A stretch of DNA of 64,000 bases from Pyricularia pennisetigena (taxonomy: Eukaryota > Ascomycota > Sordariomycetes > Magnaporthales > Pyriculariaceae), in assembly GCF_004337985.1 (NCBI RefSeq), contig NC_043743.1, forward strand, positions 831,366 through 895,365, in the 5' to 3' direction. Each line of letters opens with the position of its first letter. Position 1 is the first letter of the stretch. Below are positions 30,565-41,553 of this stretch, piece after piece. Under the pieces are notes generated by a model. It saw only the letters and a list, made by a program, of their open reading frames with translations. It did not search any database and had not been told where the DNA came from. The position numbers and the translations under genes were made by a program.

Positions 30565-33500
30565 ATGCAGCGACGGCGTCGACCGGACCTCAACATCAAT
30601 GTTGTTCCCGCACCCAGCATTGCCATAGTTGAGCAGCGCCGCGACGACGCAGACGCCATCCCTGCGCCGCCTCAGACGCCCCCAAACCAGAAGCCTTCCC
30701 TCAAGAGCAGTCTCAAGGCTGCACCACCTCCGTCGAATCGAGGTCACAAGCAGCCGCCCCCGGTCTCGCTCGGATCAAAACATACTGGCGGCGCCTTTCT
30801 CGAGGACAAGACGCCAACTTCTCTCGAGGACATGTACAACACCAATGCCGGTGACAATGGCGGAGGCCACTCCAACTCGAGGACGCGCGACTCCCACGAT
30901 CTCTCGATCCCCGCGCGCACAACCCGCGACTCTCTCGTCACCAACATGCTGCTGTCGCTCGACCAGATGTCGATGGGGCAGATGACCAGCACGAGACAGA
31001 CGTACGAAGATCTGTACAACAGTCCTACCCTGACAGAGACCACAGCGAAGCCCATGTTCTTCTCGACGACCAAGCCGGCAGCTCCCAACCCATCTGCTTC
31101 ACAGGGGCACTCATACTCGTACAGCTCAGACCTGGACGGCACCGACACCGAAAGCAAGGCCTCGAGCCACGCTGGATACCACCGATACCACCGAAGCAAC
31201 AGCAGCTCCAACTTCCAGATGTCATTAGGTAGGATCAACAGTATGCGGGAGATCAGCCAAAAGAGCTTACCGGCGACACCACGACACGGGCCGGCACACC
31301 ATTCGAGGAGTCGCAAGGGTAGCAAGGGCAGCAGCTCCAACAGCCTGGACGCCGGCTACCCACCAAACATCAGCACTTACCGTCGAACGTCCAACAACAA
31401 TGCACTGAATGGTCCCATTCGTTCATCGAGCTACGATCTACCTACAAAGCCACCCAGAAACGATGGTGGGCGTGGTGCTGGTGGTCAAGGCGCGTGGCAA
31501 ATAGATTTTGAAAACGCCAACCTCTACAATGGGGCTGACGGTCGCAGAAGTAACTTTGTTGCTAATGCAGAAGAAGAAGGTGACTATGAAGTGGCCCCGA
31601 CACCAAGCGTTCCCGGAGGTCCGCGAAGGTTAAATACCGTCCCTTCTCTGCCGAATTTTTCAGCCTCATCGTCGCACTCGCAATCGTACGTGCGTCCAAA
31701 GTCACCAGCGATACCGTCCGCGGCCGATCCGGAACGCAAACGCAGCACCAGGTCGACTCGGAGTGCAACGGTCGGCGGCAGGGCTCGCGCCAAATCCTCT
31801 GCGTCCTCCCGTGACCTTCCGCCCCTACCTGCGGGAGGTGCAGTAGGGCTTGACGCCGACTCGGCCCCGGCACCGCATGTCGGCTACGAGAAGTCAAAGG
31901 GACAGCCCGTGCACGCAGGAGCAAAGGGCCCCAGCGCCACGACTTCGTCATCACAGCAACCAAAGGAAAAGGTCGGCTTCTTCAGGCGTGTTTTTGGCGG
32001 CCGTAAGGACACTGCTCCTCCTACCGATTCCCCGACCCCCAAGACTACCACCTCTCCACACTCCCGTAGAGGATCCGCCGATCAAAAATCCCAGATGAAG
32101 TTGCGAAGCACGCCCCCATCGCGCGATAGCGAACACTCTGGCAACAATGCCCCTGCGCAATCGTCCTACGGCACTCTGCAGAAGAAGACTTCGAGCTTTT
32201 TCAGGAGACACAAGAAGCAACAAGAAGAAGCTCCTCCTCTACCTGTCAACCTCCCTCCAACTACCGCCGGCCCAGCTAATCCTACCGCTGATTCGGCATC
32301 GAATTTGTTGCCGCCCAGGCTGGCATCTCCGCCAAAGTCAGAGTACAGCCCCGGTCTGACTCGAGCCCTGGAACCATATTTGATTAGCAGCGCCGGCCCC
32401 TCGCCGTCCAGGGATGTTGCTGGCACCGGTACCTCGGTACCCATATCCCAGTCTTCCACCAGTGATATCGACGGCAGTCGTCCAGAAAGCCGTACGGCAA
32501 TCAATGTCCCCCGCGAGGCTCTATTGGACTCGAACTTCTCCACGTCCGACGAACGACTAGCCACATCTCCAGATGGCATTGACGAATCGCAAACGCCGCG
32601 AAGACGAGATGATTATGTGGCTGCGAGCAATGCAGACACGCCACAGCGGCAAACACCCTCGCAGTCAAACCATATGATCAGAGCCGGCTCCTTCCTGAGT
32701 GATAGCGATAGCGACAGTAGCCCTCAGCGGCCTTCAAGGGCTCCCGAAAAGACGATTCGACCCAAGGTGGCAGACCCGAAGAAGCTGGTGCTACCGATTG
32801 AAGGTCCTGCCCTCGAACCCCCCTCGGTTGGGTCAAAAATTTCAACCGCGAGCCTCCCCAGTGTCAAGATTGACAAGGCCGAGCCCGAGAAGCAACGACC
32901 GAAAAAGTCGAACAAATCACCGACGTCTACAAGCACCATGACTACCCCGACCACTACGCCGATCGACGAGCCCGAGTTTGTGGTCGGACAGCCTACTGCA
33001 GACGACATCCAGAAAGCACAAAAGATTTTCGATGGCAATGAGGACTTCATCACCAAGGAGAAGGCTGCGGCCTGGATGGGTGAAGAAGGCCCCGTCAGGC
33101 AGCGGACGTTGCACGTTTACATGTCACTGTTTGACTTTTCCAACCGCAGCATCGTGGCTTCCCTCAGGGATGTGTGCAACCGTTTAATCCTCAGGGGCGA
33201 GACGCAACAGGTGGACCGTATCTTGGCGGCCTTTGCCACCAGGTGGTGTGATTGCAACCCTGATCATGGCTTCAAGGCCATTGGTAAGTCTAGACAAATG
33301 TACCCCCGAAGACCTGGCTCCCAGCTAACAACTTGCCTCCTTGTTATAGATGTTGTGCACACCATCTGCTACTCGATCATGCTGCTTAATACTGACCTGC
33401 ATATGGCCGACATCGAATCGAAAATGACCCGAAGTCAGTTCGTCAAGAATACTATGGGTACCATTAGACAGTCGCTGGCCGATGCAGCCCCGGATGCTTT

Positions 33501-35430
33501 TGGCAGGCAGAGCATTCTGCCCGGCAAGAACTCAGCGCTGTCGCCCGAAGACAGCCGGACCTCGGTAGACCAGGAAAAGCCTAATTTTAGGAACTCGTTC
33601 CTGGGTTCTATTTCAGTAACGGGCCGGGAGGCTTGCAACGAGGCAGACGAATGCGGTCCACTTGTCAAGGCTCCATTCGAGGGACCGCTCCGTGCTTGGG
33701 AGGCTCAAGTCGAGATTGTGCTCAAAGACACTTACCAGTCCATCCGTGATCAGAGACTGCCACTGTTCGGCGCCGGCCCACAGCTGAACTCGCAGAGCAG
33801 CCTCTCTGTAATCGGGATGCTGAAGCGTTCTCCCTCAGTGCTGAGCAAGGCGCCATCCGAAGGGCACATGTCCACCAGGGGTCGTATCAACGAGACTTCG
33901 CGTCCTCCTGCGACTACTTCCAGATGGACATCCAAGAGCCGATCGCGGGCGAGAGCCCAACTGGGCGCCACTGGATTCTCGTCCAGCCGCACCAGTTTCG
34001 AAGACAGCAATTCGCTCTGGAGTCCATCGGTGTCATCGGCAACGAGAAGCCGCTACTCGCTGGGACGGACGCAGACGTCGATGTCGATAGAGTCGGTCGG
34101 CTCCAGCTACGCCGGGTCCAAGTTCCAACAGTCAATCGGCTTTGCCAATGCGCTGAGTCAAGCCATCATCCGCGAGGATGTCATTGGAGGTGCAGGAGCT
34201 GCGAGCCTGCTTAGCATGGATAACAACGGGGATGAGGCGGGAAGCAACGTTGGTGACGGTGAACGACCACTATTGGAGGACGAGTCGCTGGAACTTGCAG
34301 GACCTCCGTGGGTGAAGGAGGGACGGGTTATCCACAAGCATCATCTCGACGGGATCGACAAGAAGGCAAAAGAACGCAACTGGTCTGAAGTCTTTGCTGT
34401 CGTTCAAAAGGGCAACCTGAGCTTGTTCTCGTTCACACCCAACAAGTCGATGGGCAAAAAGAGCCGCGGCCGCAGCCATCGGCACGATCTTGCAACCATG
34501 GGCGTCGGCGGCGGTGGACTCAAAAGCCCACCTGTTGTGGTCGGTGGCGGAAACTGGCAGGACAACGCGACGAACCTGGGCACCTTCAGCCTCAAGCAGA
34601 CTCTCGCTTCGGCGCTGCCGCCACCGGGTTACTCGAGCTCGCGGCCGCACGTTTGGGCACTCAGCCTGCCCACGGGAGCAGTGCACTTGTTTCAGGTCGG
34701 CACGCCCGAGATCAGCAAGGAGTTTGTCACCACGGTCAACTACTGGGCTGCGCGTCTCAGCACCCATCCTCTGGTTGGAGGCATCTCCAATATCGAGTAC
34801 GGCTGGAGCGATGCCATCATCAACAACCCGCTCGTGACGGCAATCACGGAAGCCACCGGCGGGGCAGCCAGCATCGTCCGGCCGGGAAGCGCAGCGGCGA
34901 CAACACACGGTCACGGCCACCAGTCGCGCGGCTCGGTGCACTCGCGCACCGGCAGCTTCCGCTCGGGCTCAGTCGACTTTGGTGGGCGCTCTAGGTCGGC
35001 CTCGGTACAGTCGATGGGCGTGCTCGACCGCTCGGACGCCATGTCGGAGCGCGGCAGCGTCAGGGTGCCGTACGCCGCCATGCACTCGGGCCGCGGAAAG
35101 CTCCCCGGCGACAAGATCCACATTGCCGACTGGCGGCCGCCGGCACAGTCCCTGCGGGCGTCGTCGCAGTCGGAGGAGGGCCAGCTCGCCACCCTCACGG
35201 CGTACGTGGCCTCGATCGAGGAAGAGCTGCGCCAGCACAACGCGCTGCGCAGCCCCATGCTCCTGGCCTTTAGCCCCCGCAGCAGCAACGCCTCCAAGGC
35301 CATGGGCAACTGGCAGCGCAAGAGCGAGTATCTCCTCCGTGAGAGCGTCAAGTACAGGACCTACGTCGATGCTCTGCACGAAGCTGCCCAGAGGAAGGAG
35401 GAGGTCTACGGCCAGAGGAAGGACGAGTAA
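30565..35430 (+). CDS. SEC7/PH-domain Arf guanine-nucleotide exchange factor (1599 aa)
   Basis: Exons 30565-33283 and 33350-35430. The 66-bp intron (GTAAGT...TATAG) lies inside the SEC7 domain and splicing gives FKAI-DVVHTICYSIMLLNTD, the expected core. The first 800 residues are Ser/Pro/Arg-rich and low-complexity. The SEC7 domain spans about 810-960, with the catalytic glutamic finger in RGETQQVDRILAAFA and the hydrophobic-groove motif SIMLLNTDLHMAD. A PH domain (about 1220-1390) starts WVKEGRVIHKHHLDG and ends YWAARLSTHPLVGG. A charged helical segment lies near the C-terminus. SEC7 proteins load GTP on Arf GTPases to drive vesicle budding, and the PH domain tethers to phosphoinositide membranes. 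The layout resembles yeast Syt1 and other fungal SEC7-PH GEFs, not the large Golgi Sec7/Gea. Confidence 0.92.
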   Translation: MQRRRRPDLNINVVPAPSIAIVEQRRDDADAIPAPPQTPPNQKPSLKSSLKAAPPPSNRGHKQPPPVSLGSKHTGGAFLEDKTPTSLEDMYNTNAGDNGGGHSNSRTRDSHDLSIPARTTRDSLVTNMLLSLDQMSMGQMTSTRQTYEDLYNSPTLTETTAKPMFFSTTKPAAPNPSASQGHSYSYSSDLDGTDTESKASSHAGYHRYHRSNSSSNFQMSLGRINSMREISQKSLPATPRHGPAHHSRSRKGSKGSSSNSLDAGYPPNISTYRRTSNNNALNGPIRSSSYDLPTKPPRNDGGRGAGGQGAWQIDFENANLYNGADGRRSNFVANAEEEGDYEVAPTPSVPGGPRRLNTVPSLPNFSASSSHSQSYVRPKSPAIPSAADPERKRSTRSTRSATVGGRARAKSSASSRDLPPLPAGGAVGLDADSAPAPHVGYEKSKGQPVHAGAKGPSATTSSSQQPKEKVGFFRRVFGGRKDTAPPTDSPTPKTTTSPHSRRGSADQKSQMKLRSTPPSRDSEHSGNNAPAQSSYGTLQKKTSSFFRRHKKQQEEAPPLPVNLPPTTAGPANPTADSASNLLPPRLASPPKSEYSPGLTRALEPYLISSAGPSPSRDVAGTGTSVPISQSSTSDIDGSRPESRTAINVPREALLDSNFSTSDERLATSPDGIDESQTPRRRDDYVAASNADTPQRQTPSQSNHMIRAGSFLSDSDSDSSPQRPSRAPEKTIRPKVADPKKLVLPIEGPALEPPSVGSKISTASLPSVKIDKAEPEKQRPKKSNKSPTSTSTMTTPTTTPIDEPEFVVGQPTADDIQKAQKIFDGNEDFITKEKAAAWMGEEGPVRQRTLHVYMSLFDFSNRSIVASLRDVCNRLILRGETQQVDRILAAFATRWCDCNPDHGFKAIGKSRQMYPRRPGSQLTTCLLVIDVVHTICYSIMLLNTDLHMADIESKMTRSQFVKNTMGTIRQSLADAAPDAFGRQSILPGKNSALSPEDSRTSVDQEKPNFRNSFLGSISVTGREACNEADECGPLVKAPFEGPLRAWEAQVEIVLKDTYQSIRDQRLPLFGAGPQLNSQSSLSVIGMLKRSPSVLSKAPSEGHMSTRGRINETSRPPATTSRWTSKSRSRARAQLGATGFSSSRTSFEDSNSLWSPSVSSATRSRYSLGRTQTSMSIESVGSSYAGSKFQQSIGFANALSQAIIREDVIGGAGAASLLSMDNNGDEAGSNVGDGERPLLEDESLELAGPPWVKEGRVIHKHHLDGIDKKAKERNWSEVFAVVQKGNLSLFSFTPNKSMGKKSRGRSHRHDLATMGVGGGGLKSPPVVVGGGNWQDNATNLGTFSLKQTLASALPPPGYSSSRPHVWALSLPTGAVHLFQVGTPEISKEFVTTVNYWAARLSTHPLVGGISNIEYGWSDAIINNPLVTAITEATGGAASIVRPGSAAATTHGHGHQSRGSVHSRTGSFRSGSVDFGGRSRSASVQSMGVLDRSDAMSERGSVRVPYAAMHSGRGKLPGDKIHIADWRPPAQSLRASSQSEEGQLATLTAYVASIEEELRQHNALRSPMLLAFSPRSSNASKAMGNWQRKSEYLLRESVKYRTYVDALHEAAQRKEEVYGQRKDE

Positions 35431-36250
35431 GGCCGTTCCGGCAGGGATATTGGGGCTATTTGCTGTTTACCCCGGTGCCCCTTTGTATATTGTATATTTT
35501 AATGGTGTGGGTGCAGGTGGTTATTTTTTCTACGGCGGCCGGACCCCAACCAGTGTATATTCTTTTGTGTTTTTGTTGTTCTCTCTTAACCCTTGCTACG
35601 GGTTAATCTCCTTTTTTTATTCTTTTTTCGTTTTGCTCTGTCAAAGTGCATACGGGTTCTGGCATTAATCATCCATGGGACGGGTTAGAAAGGGAGTAAT
35701 GAGAAAGTGGAAATAGTTTTTTGACTTGCTATTTAGCTTCCATTATTTTGGATGACAAGAATGAAGAATGAACGGGTAATTCAGATCCTTCTGTGACCTA
35801 TTGGCTGCTCGCGTTACTTTTAAACCAGACTTGATGCTCGGTTTCTTGAGTTGAGTATAGGTACGAATTGACACCGAAACCCAGAATTTGGGCAGTTTGC
35901 GTCTCCAAGTCATGAGCGTTTATATTCCCCCGGTTTAATTCAACTCCGACTTATGTCTGCCACATGACCCCCTCTGCTAGTTCGCAGCTATTTGTGATTC
36001 GCTTCCAGATAACCGAGCCGCTCCTCGAGTATCGACGCCGCGTCATGGGCGCTTCGGACGTAGGCATGCAGCCAGCGTTTTCGAAGGGCTCGTTCATCGA
36101 AATATGTAGTCAAAATTGGAAAAGGTACCTGTATTCATTCATCTATACATTTCATTTCAGGTGTGTTTGTATCGTACTAAAAGCATGAAAAAGAAAGCTC
36201 GAAGAAAACCGACAAAGAGCATCCTGAAAAGACGGATGGTGAGTCGAGCC

Positions 36251-36287
36251 TTTTTTTTTTTTTTTTTTTTTTTTTTCAAAAAAAAAA
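36251..36287. repeat. T26-C-A10 homopolymer pair
   Basis: 26 T, one C, then 10 A; a self-complementary arrangement able to fold back on itself. Confidence 0.9.
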
Positions 36288-37011
36288 GAAGGATGCTTGA
36301 TGCTTCTAGATGTTTCTTAGACAATGTAAATTGTCCACGCCGCCAATATCGCATTGAAGATCGGGGCAAGAACCGCCCACGGGGACCCCGAGAGGCATTC
36401 TGATGATTCTGGACAGCAAAAGGAGAAAAAGTCTCGTAATAGCAGCATTGAAAGAGAACGACGGATAATTTGGAATACTAGGCTGCTACAACCAAAATGT
36501 CGTATGGGGCAAGAAAAAAGACACTGTCCACATATTCCCCCGAAAGGTCAACCGCATGCTTCATTATGGAGAGGTAAAAGTGCAACGAAAACAGGAACCT
36601 ATTTGCCGGCTTGAAGAAAGGGTAGGCAGCCCGAGAAAAGGTTTAAATCACGGTTAGTTTATAGACATGACCGCGTAGGCGCAGGATCCTACAAATATGT
36701 GAAAGAAAAGCGGACGGAATATAAAATAAAAGAAGGAACAGAAAGCTACAAAAGCCCAACAAAAGCTACCAAAAACTTTGGTTTTATGCGAATTTTACAT
36801 CATGAGGCCAAGAAATCTTTGCGTGAAAAGTCAAGGGAGAAAAACACCATTTATACAGGCAAAAAAGGAATAAGGGATATCACCAATACTTTGAATCCGA
36901 CCAAACCTTCCAAGACAAAAAAACGAGGGCGAAGGCAAAAGATCGCTCTCCCAGTCCTTTATATTGAGAGTTGAGAAGCTACGAAAAAAAACACCAGACG
37001 GTTTTACGTTC

Positions 37012-37056
37012 GTCCACCGGGGCTCGAACCTGAGCGTCCTCGGATTCAAGCACTCG
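37012..37056 (-). pseudogene. tRNA-like 3' half (B-box and T-arm), probably degenerate
   Basis: On the minus strand the sequence GACGCTCAGGTTCGAGCCCC contains a perfect RNA polymerase III B-box (GGTTCGAGCCC). It could form an imperfect T-arm (TCAGG/CCCGG, one mismatch) followed by an acceptor-like GGTGGACG. The 5' half does not fold into a convincing D-arm or anticodon arm, and the 12-bp hairpin sits where that half should be. It may be a dead tRNA, a tRNA-derived SINE fragment or chance. Confidence 0.35.
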
Positions 37057-37085
37057 GGCCAAGGGGGCCTTATGCCCCCTTGGCC
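37057..37085. repeat. perfect 12-bp inverted repeat (hairpin, 5-nt loop)
   Basis: GGCCAAGGGGGC, loop CTTAT, GCCCCCTTGGCC: a GC-rich perfect stem inside AT-rich intergenic DNA, abutting the tRNA-like sequence. Confidence 0.9.
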
Positions 37086-37439
37086 GTCCTGACGCCTGGG
37101 CCGCGGTGCCTGTTGCGCCCTTGACAACTCCTGCAGCCCGGAAGCTTATGAAGGCATGTGGTTGCTGAGGGAGAGTAGAATGGTAGGTGAGTTTGGGCTG
37201 GTCTGACTGCCACCGATCGATATTGAAGCTCGGGGATGAGTAAATGTGCTGATAAGGCCAGCAGTAGGGCCCTCGCTTGAGGCATATGACCCGATCCCTT
37301 GCGAGATGGTGATATCTCCAGCTTTTCCTTCTGCCTTGTCCAAGACTTTATGCCCTGTTACTATCCAGATCGACTTCCCACATATCGCGCCTGAAATAAA
37401 AGAGAACCAGTGATATACATAGTCACAGCTCGTTCCGGG

Positions 37440-40400
37440 TTACGAGAATTTGCCCTTGATGGCCCCGAGCACCAAGTTCTTCTTCTGCTTGCTGACATAC
37501 TTGTTGACGTCGTCAGCCCAACCCTGGCTCTTGGCTTGCAGATTGTCCATACTGTCGTTCACGATATTGAGTTTTTCTGTCCTTTCGTTAAGCTGGCGTG
37601 TAAGGTACTCGCCCCATCCCTCCTGCGCAGCCCCGGCTCGCATAGCGGCGGACGAACTAGAGGCGCCACCTCCCCTAGCGAGCCTCTGTTCCTCTGCGGC
37701 GGCAGCAATCATTCGTTTGCTAGGTGGTCGGTCGGGGCCGCCGATGAGCTCGTCGAGATCTGTGGGCGATACATGTTGCGTTCCGCTGATCCACTGCAGG
37801 TTGCTGATTGTCGGTCGTGGCGGCACTTTCATGGCCGGGTTTATCAAGGTATCGTCGCTGTTGCTGGACCCGGTGCCAGTGCCCCACACTGGGACCGCCA
37901 CAAGCTCTGAAGGTCCGGCCCAGCAAAATATGTCACCTGTGGGCGTAACCAAAGATCCTCCGCTGCGGCTAGGATCCATCGTCCCGCTTAGTGAAGCTTT
38001 GCTGATCTCCTTGAGGGCAGGGATCGAAAAGGCCCTTGCGGTACAGTCGCCAAAAACACCAACGATGGCATGGCCGTGGAGCTCAAACTCGGTGACAGCC
38101 GCAGCGTCGCAGAAAACATTGTCGAATGACTTGGACGCACCCTTGGCCGTTGCAGGTTTGAAGAGACGGATTTCGGTTTGTGTTGCTAATCAAAATGTTA
38201 GCTGCAAACACAATTCCACATACATATATAGTACCAAGAAGCCGACTTACCGACGACGAGGGTGCCATTAACCTGTTTCCCCTCTCGCAGACCAGCAACT
38301 ACCTCTCCTGTCGCCGCAGCAGGCGCCCCCGTTCCTGTCATAATCGGGCTGATGCTAATAATCTTGTCTCCAAAATTTACGACACCCGCAAGTTTCGCAG
38401 TGTATCCGCCGCCCGAAGGTATCAACTTGAAAGTTGCTACTTTACCTTGATTGGTGCCGACAAAACAGGCGATGCTCGAGTAGCCATCGTCCTCGAGTGT
38501 CATGACGCCAAATTCTATAACCACAGGCCAGTCTTTTCCTCCAGATGACCCACTGGAGGAGTGACCCCTGAGGAATGACGACCTCTTTTCTTGCTTTGCA
38601 AACTCTGCCATCGATGCCTGCATAACAATTGCAGGCCCACGTAGGTCAATGATACTGAAGAAGCCATTCTCAGACCCCACAGCTACAAACCCAACGTTGG
38701 ACACTTGCAGTGCCGTAATTGGGCCTTGCATCATCTCGTACAGAATCAGCGGCTGCAAACCCTCACGTAGTGACGGCTCCGACCTGGTACTGATGTCGGT
38801 GAGCCCCCCAGGGTTGGGCTTGATATCGGACTCGAAATCATGCTGAAAATGCTTATTAGTGCCCCAGCGGTAGATTACTACCTCCCCTGTCTTGGTTCCT
38901 GCAGCAAACTCGCCCGTCTGGGAGGCCATAGACATAGCTGTGACGTTGACGTCTTCATAACGACCGGTGGATCTGGCTACATCGATCTGTAGCATTGCTG
39001 CATTCTCAATGTCGTCTCCATGACCAACATCCCATAACCGTACGGTACCATCGGCATGCGCGACCTGTATGATGTTTCTGCTGTCGTATCGTTTTCGTAG
39101 TTTCCTGGCGAGTGCACCTCCCTTCAAAAGCGGCTCGCCTCGGTTCCTCACCTCAATCATCCCAAGCCATCTTTCTCTGCTGACCGTTGTAACGGCAACT
39201 TTCATCACAAATGGATGAACAAATGATAATGAGGGGTGAAGTTGGTTAGTTGGGCTGATGGGATACCCCGATGGAAAGCTCATGGTGATCATCTCTCCCG
39301 AGTTCAGCAGCGCAATCACGGCTATGGGGTCTTGAGCGCCGGCAAAGTGGGGGGAAGAGCGCGGAAGGAGGTAGAATTCACTGATGTCTGCACCAGGTGG
39401 AGCTCGTAGAAGATGCTGTCGCTTGCCTTTGAAGTGGTTCGATAGTACCTGCCAGGAAGAAGTGGCATATATCGGAGTCGGGCCGAGCTCCAGGAAAGTG
39501 AGCCCCTTTTCTGTGGACCCCACAGGAAGTCCACCAGCTATCAGCAGGCCAGTATCGTCCGGGTCATTCTTGCAGCACCATGCAATGTGTGTGAACGGTT
39601 CCAGAAGGACTGGTCGTGGAGGTTCGGCCACTGGCTGATCGACATTGGTCTCGGATAGTGACCTAGCGGCAATCATGCGGCCATCCTTTGGATCCCAAAA
39701 GACAAGGCTGCCGTCGTCATGGGCGGTCAAGACAAAGGTTCCAGTGGGATGCCAGACAGCCTGTATGACGCGAGGAGTCCGTACCGTGTCAATCTTGTCA
39801 CCGGTTCCTCCGGGAGCGCCTGGCTGCAGGACGTATTCGAAGAATCTGATGGGTTGGTTCTGCTTGAAAGAGTAGATTGCGGCACCGCTGTTGTACGCAA
39901 TAAGGAGCTGGCCAATATCTCGTGGGTGCAGCTGCATCGACACCATGTTGGGAGCTCTGACGCGCGGGTCTCTTTGCTTCCAAAAATTCGGAAGCCGAAA
40001 GTTTGAGAGACGCGAGCGGTCCAGATCAAAAGCAAACACGTCGCCCGAGGTTGTGCCCATTAGTACCCAATCAAGCATGGGATCTGTCACCATGCACGCG
40101 ACAGCGCCTGCATTTCCGTAGCCGCCGAGTCGTTGTGCGGTATCGAGGTCCCATATTGAGAGCTCGCTCTTCGAGTCTAGGCTCACGAGCCTGTCCGCGA
40201 CAAAGTGCAAGAAGCGAATTGAGGCTTTCTTGTTCGGCTGTATGCACTTTTGGACGCGTGACTGACCAAAGATGTATATCTTACCATTGCCAAATTTGGA
40301 TTCATTTGTGCCCACGGCAATGAGCGACTGCACAGGGTCGTAGGCGATGCAGCTGTGGAAAGTTTGCGTGTGTGCATCTTGTCAGTGAACGGAACGTAAA

Positions 40401-40573
40401 AGCTAGGTACCAAGCAGAGGCGAGACAGGTATTTCCGAGGGATCATGTGCGAACCTTATCTGCGAGTTGATTCCATATCGTGCCTGTTCGGTGGGTGAGA
40501 AGTGTTGGGGCTCGATTTTGACAGACAAGTCAACATTCATGCCCGCCTGTCGACTCCTGAGAAAACTCGCCAT
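37440..40573 (-). CDS. SRO7: SRO7/tomosyn (lethal giant larvae family) exocytosis protein (988 aa)
   Basis: Three exons: 40573-40455, 40352-38251 and 38185-37440, exactly 989 codons. Splicing restores RYGINSQI-SCIAYDPVQSLIAVGTNES and NGTLVV-ATQTEIRLFKP, both family-typical. The protein is a WD40-type double beta-propeller across most of its length (for example SELSIWDLDTAQRLGGYG, HDDGSLVFWDPKDG, DGTVRLWDVGHGDD). It ends in an R-SNARE-like coiled-coil tail (from about residue 925: WGEYLTRQLNERTEKLN ... NKYVSKQKKN) with no membrane anchor. Sro7/Sro77 and tomosyn bind the plasma-membrane SNARE Sec9, the Rab Sec4 and the exocyst to control polarised vesicle fusion. The SNARE-like tail makes it closer to tomosyn than to metazoan Lgl. 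It lies in the cytosol and at sites of growth. Confidence 0.92.
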
Positions 40574-41553
40574 GGCGCTTTTGACTAACTGCACGACTAT
40601 GTATTGAGCGAGTGTAGAAATGAGCTGCTACCGACTCGGAAATAGCCCATTGACCATGAATTTCGCGCTTCAAAAGGTAATCCAAGGTTGGTAGAGCAGT
40701 TTTAGTCAAGGAGCTGAATGGTAGGGCTGATGAATACCGGCGAGCTTCCAATGGTGGGGAGCAGCACACGTCACCTCCCCCCACTTGCTTCCTCCGTCCC
40801 ACCGTTGCAGTTGCGAAGCCACGGCAGGCAGGGGTCAGCAACCTATTTTCGACGACTGTGATCCTTGCCCCCTCCTACATCTAGGAGTGCCTACCTGGTT
40901 GCCTACCTGGTTGCCAAGCTTGACTTTGCGCTACACCTCAAGCTTTCGCTATCTGAAAGTGAACCACATCAGACTGTTCCAGCGCACTGGATGCTCAACG
41001 ATCGTAACACTGCTGTATGCAGTCACTGGATGCCCTTGATCGACGGGTAGATTAGCGTAGGCGGACTGGAACTTACGTTTGTCTGGCTGACCAAAGAGAG
41101 ATCATTGCAAAAAGACACGCCAGGTTCAACAGAGATAATGTGACGTTATGAACAGTAAATGTCCCCGTAAAAGACCGCCTGGCTGACGACGCAGCTTTGA
41201 CCCGCACTAGTTCGGTCCAGGTCTGGGAGATTCATCTTGCGCATTGTCCAGCGTCTGATCCCAAGTATTGAGCAGGTGATACCTGTCGTGTGAATGAGAT
41301 GAAAAAGGTGTATATTCGCTTCTTGTTCTGGTATCATCAAGCGTCCCGATATTTTAAAGAGCCATGACTGTGTTAAATAACCACAGTGGCAACAGCACAG
41401 CTGAAAAGAAAGCAATGAAGGAGAAACTGCTCCGCAGCAGAAGAACCAAAGCCGTAAATGCTCCAAACGCGCCCGTATCAGTAACCCAAAATTTGACTCA
41501 AAAAATAACACAGGTGGTAAATATCGCCCCAAAGTTGCCAAACAGCAAAGAGC
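40574..41553. other. promoter region of the SRO7-like gene, with a short tandem repeat
   Basis: Spacer between two minus-strand genes. It holds 2.25 copies of the 12-bp unit GCCTACCTGGTT at 40889-40915. No gene seen. Confidence 0.6.
40889..40915. repeat. 12-bp tandem repeat, 2.25 copies
   Basis: The unit GCCTACCTGGTT occurs at 40889-40900 and 40901-40912, followed by GCC. Perfect copies. Confidence 0.9.

Larger units (their letters stand above)
35431..37439. other. convergent gene-poor region with tRNA-like remnant
   Basis: 3' spacer between the SEC7 gene (+) and the SRO7-like gene (-). It contains a T26-C-A10 tract (36251-36287) and the tRNA-like/hairpin locus at 37012-37090. Short Lys-rich frames on + at 36.1-37.0 kb reflect base composition, not genes. 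Confidence 0.6.
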
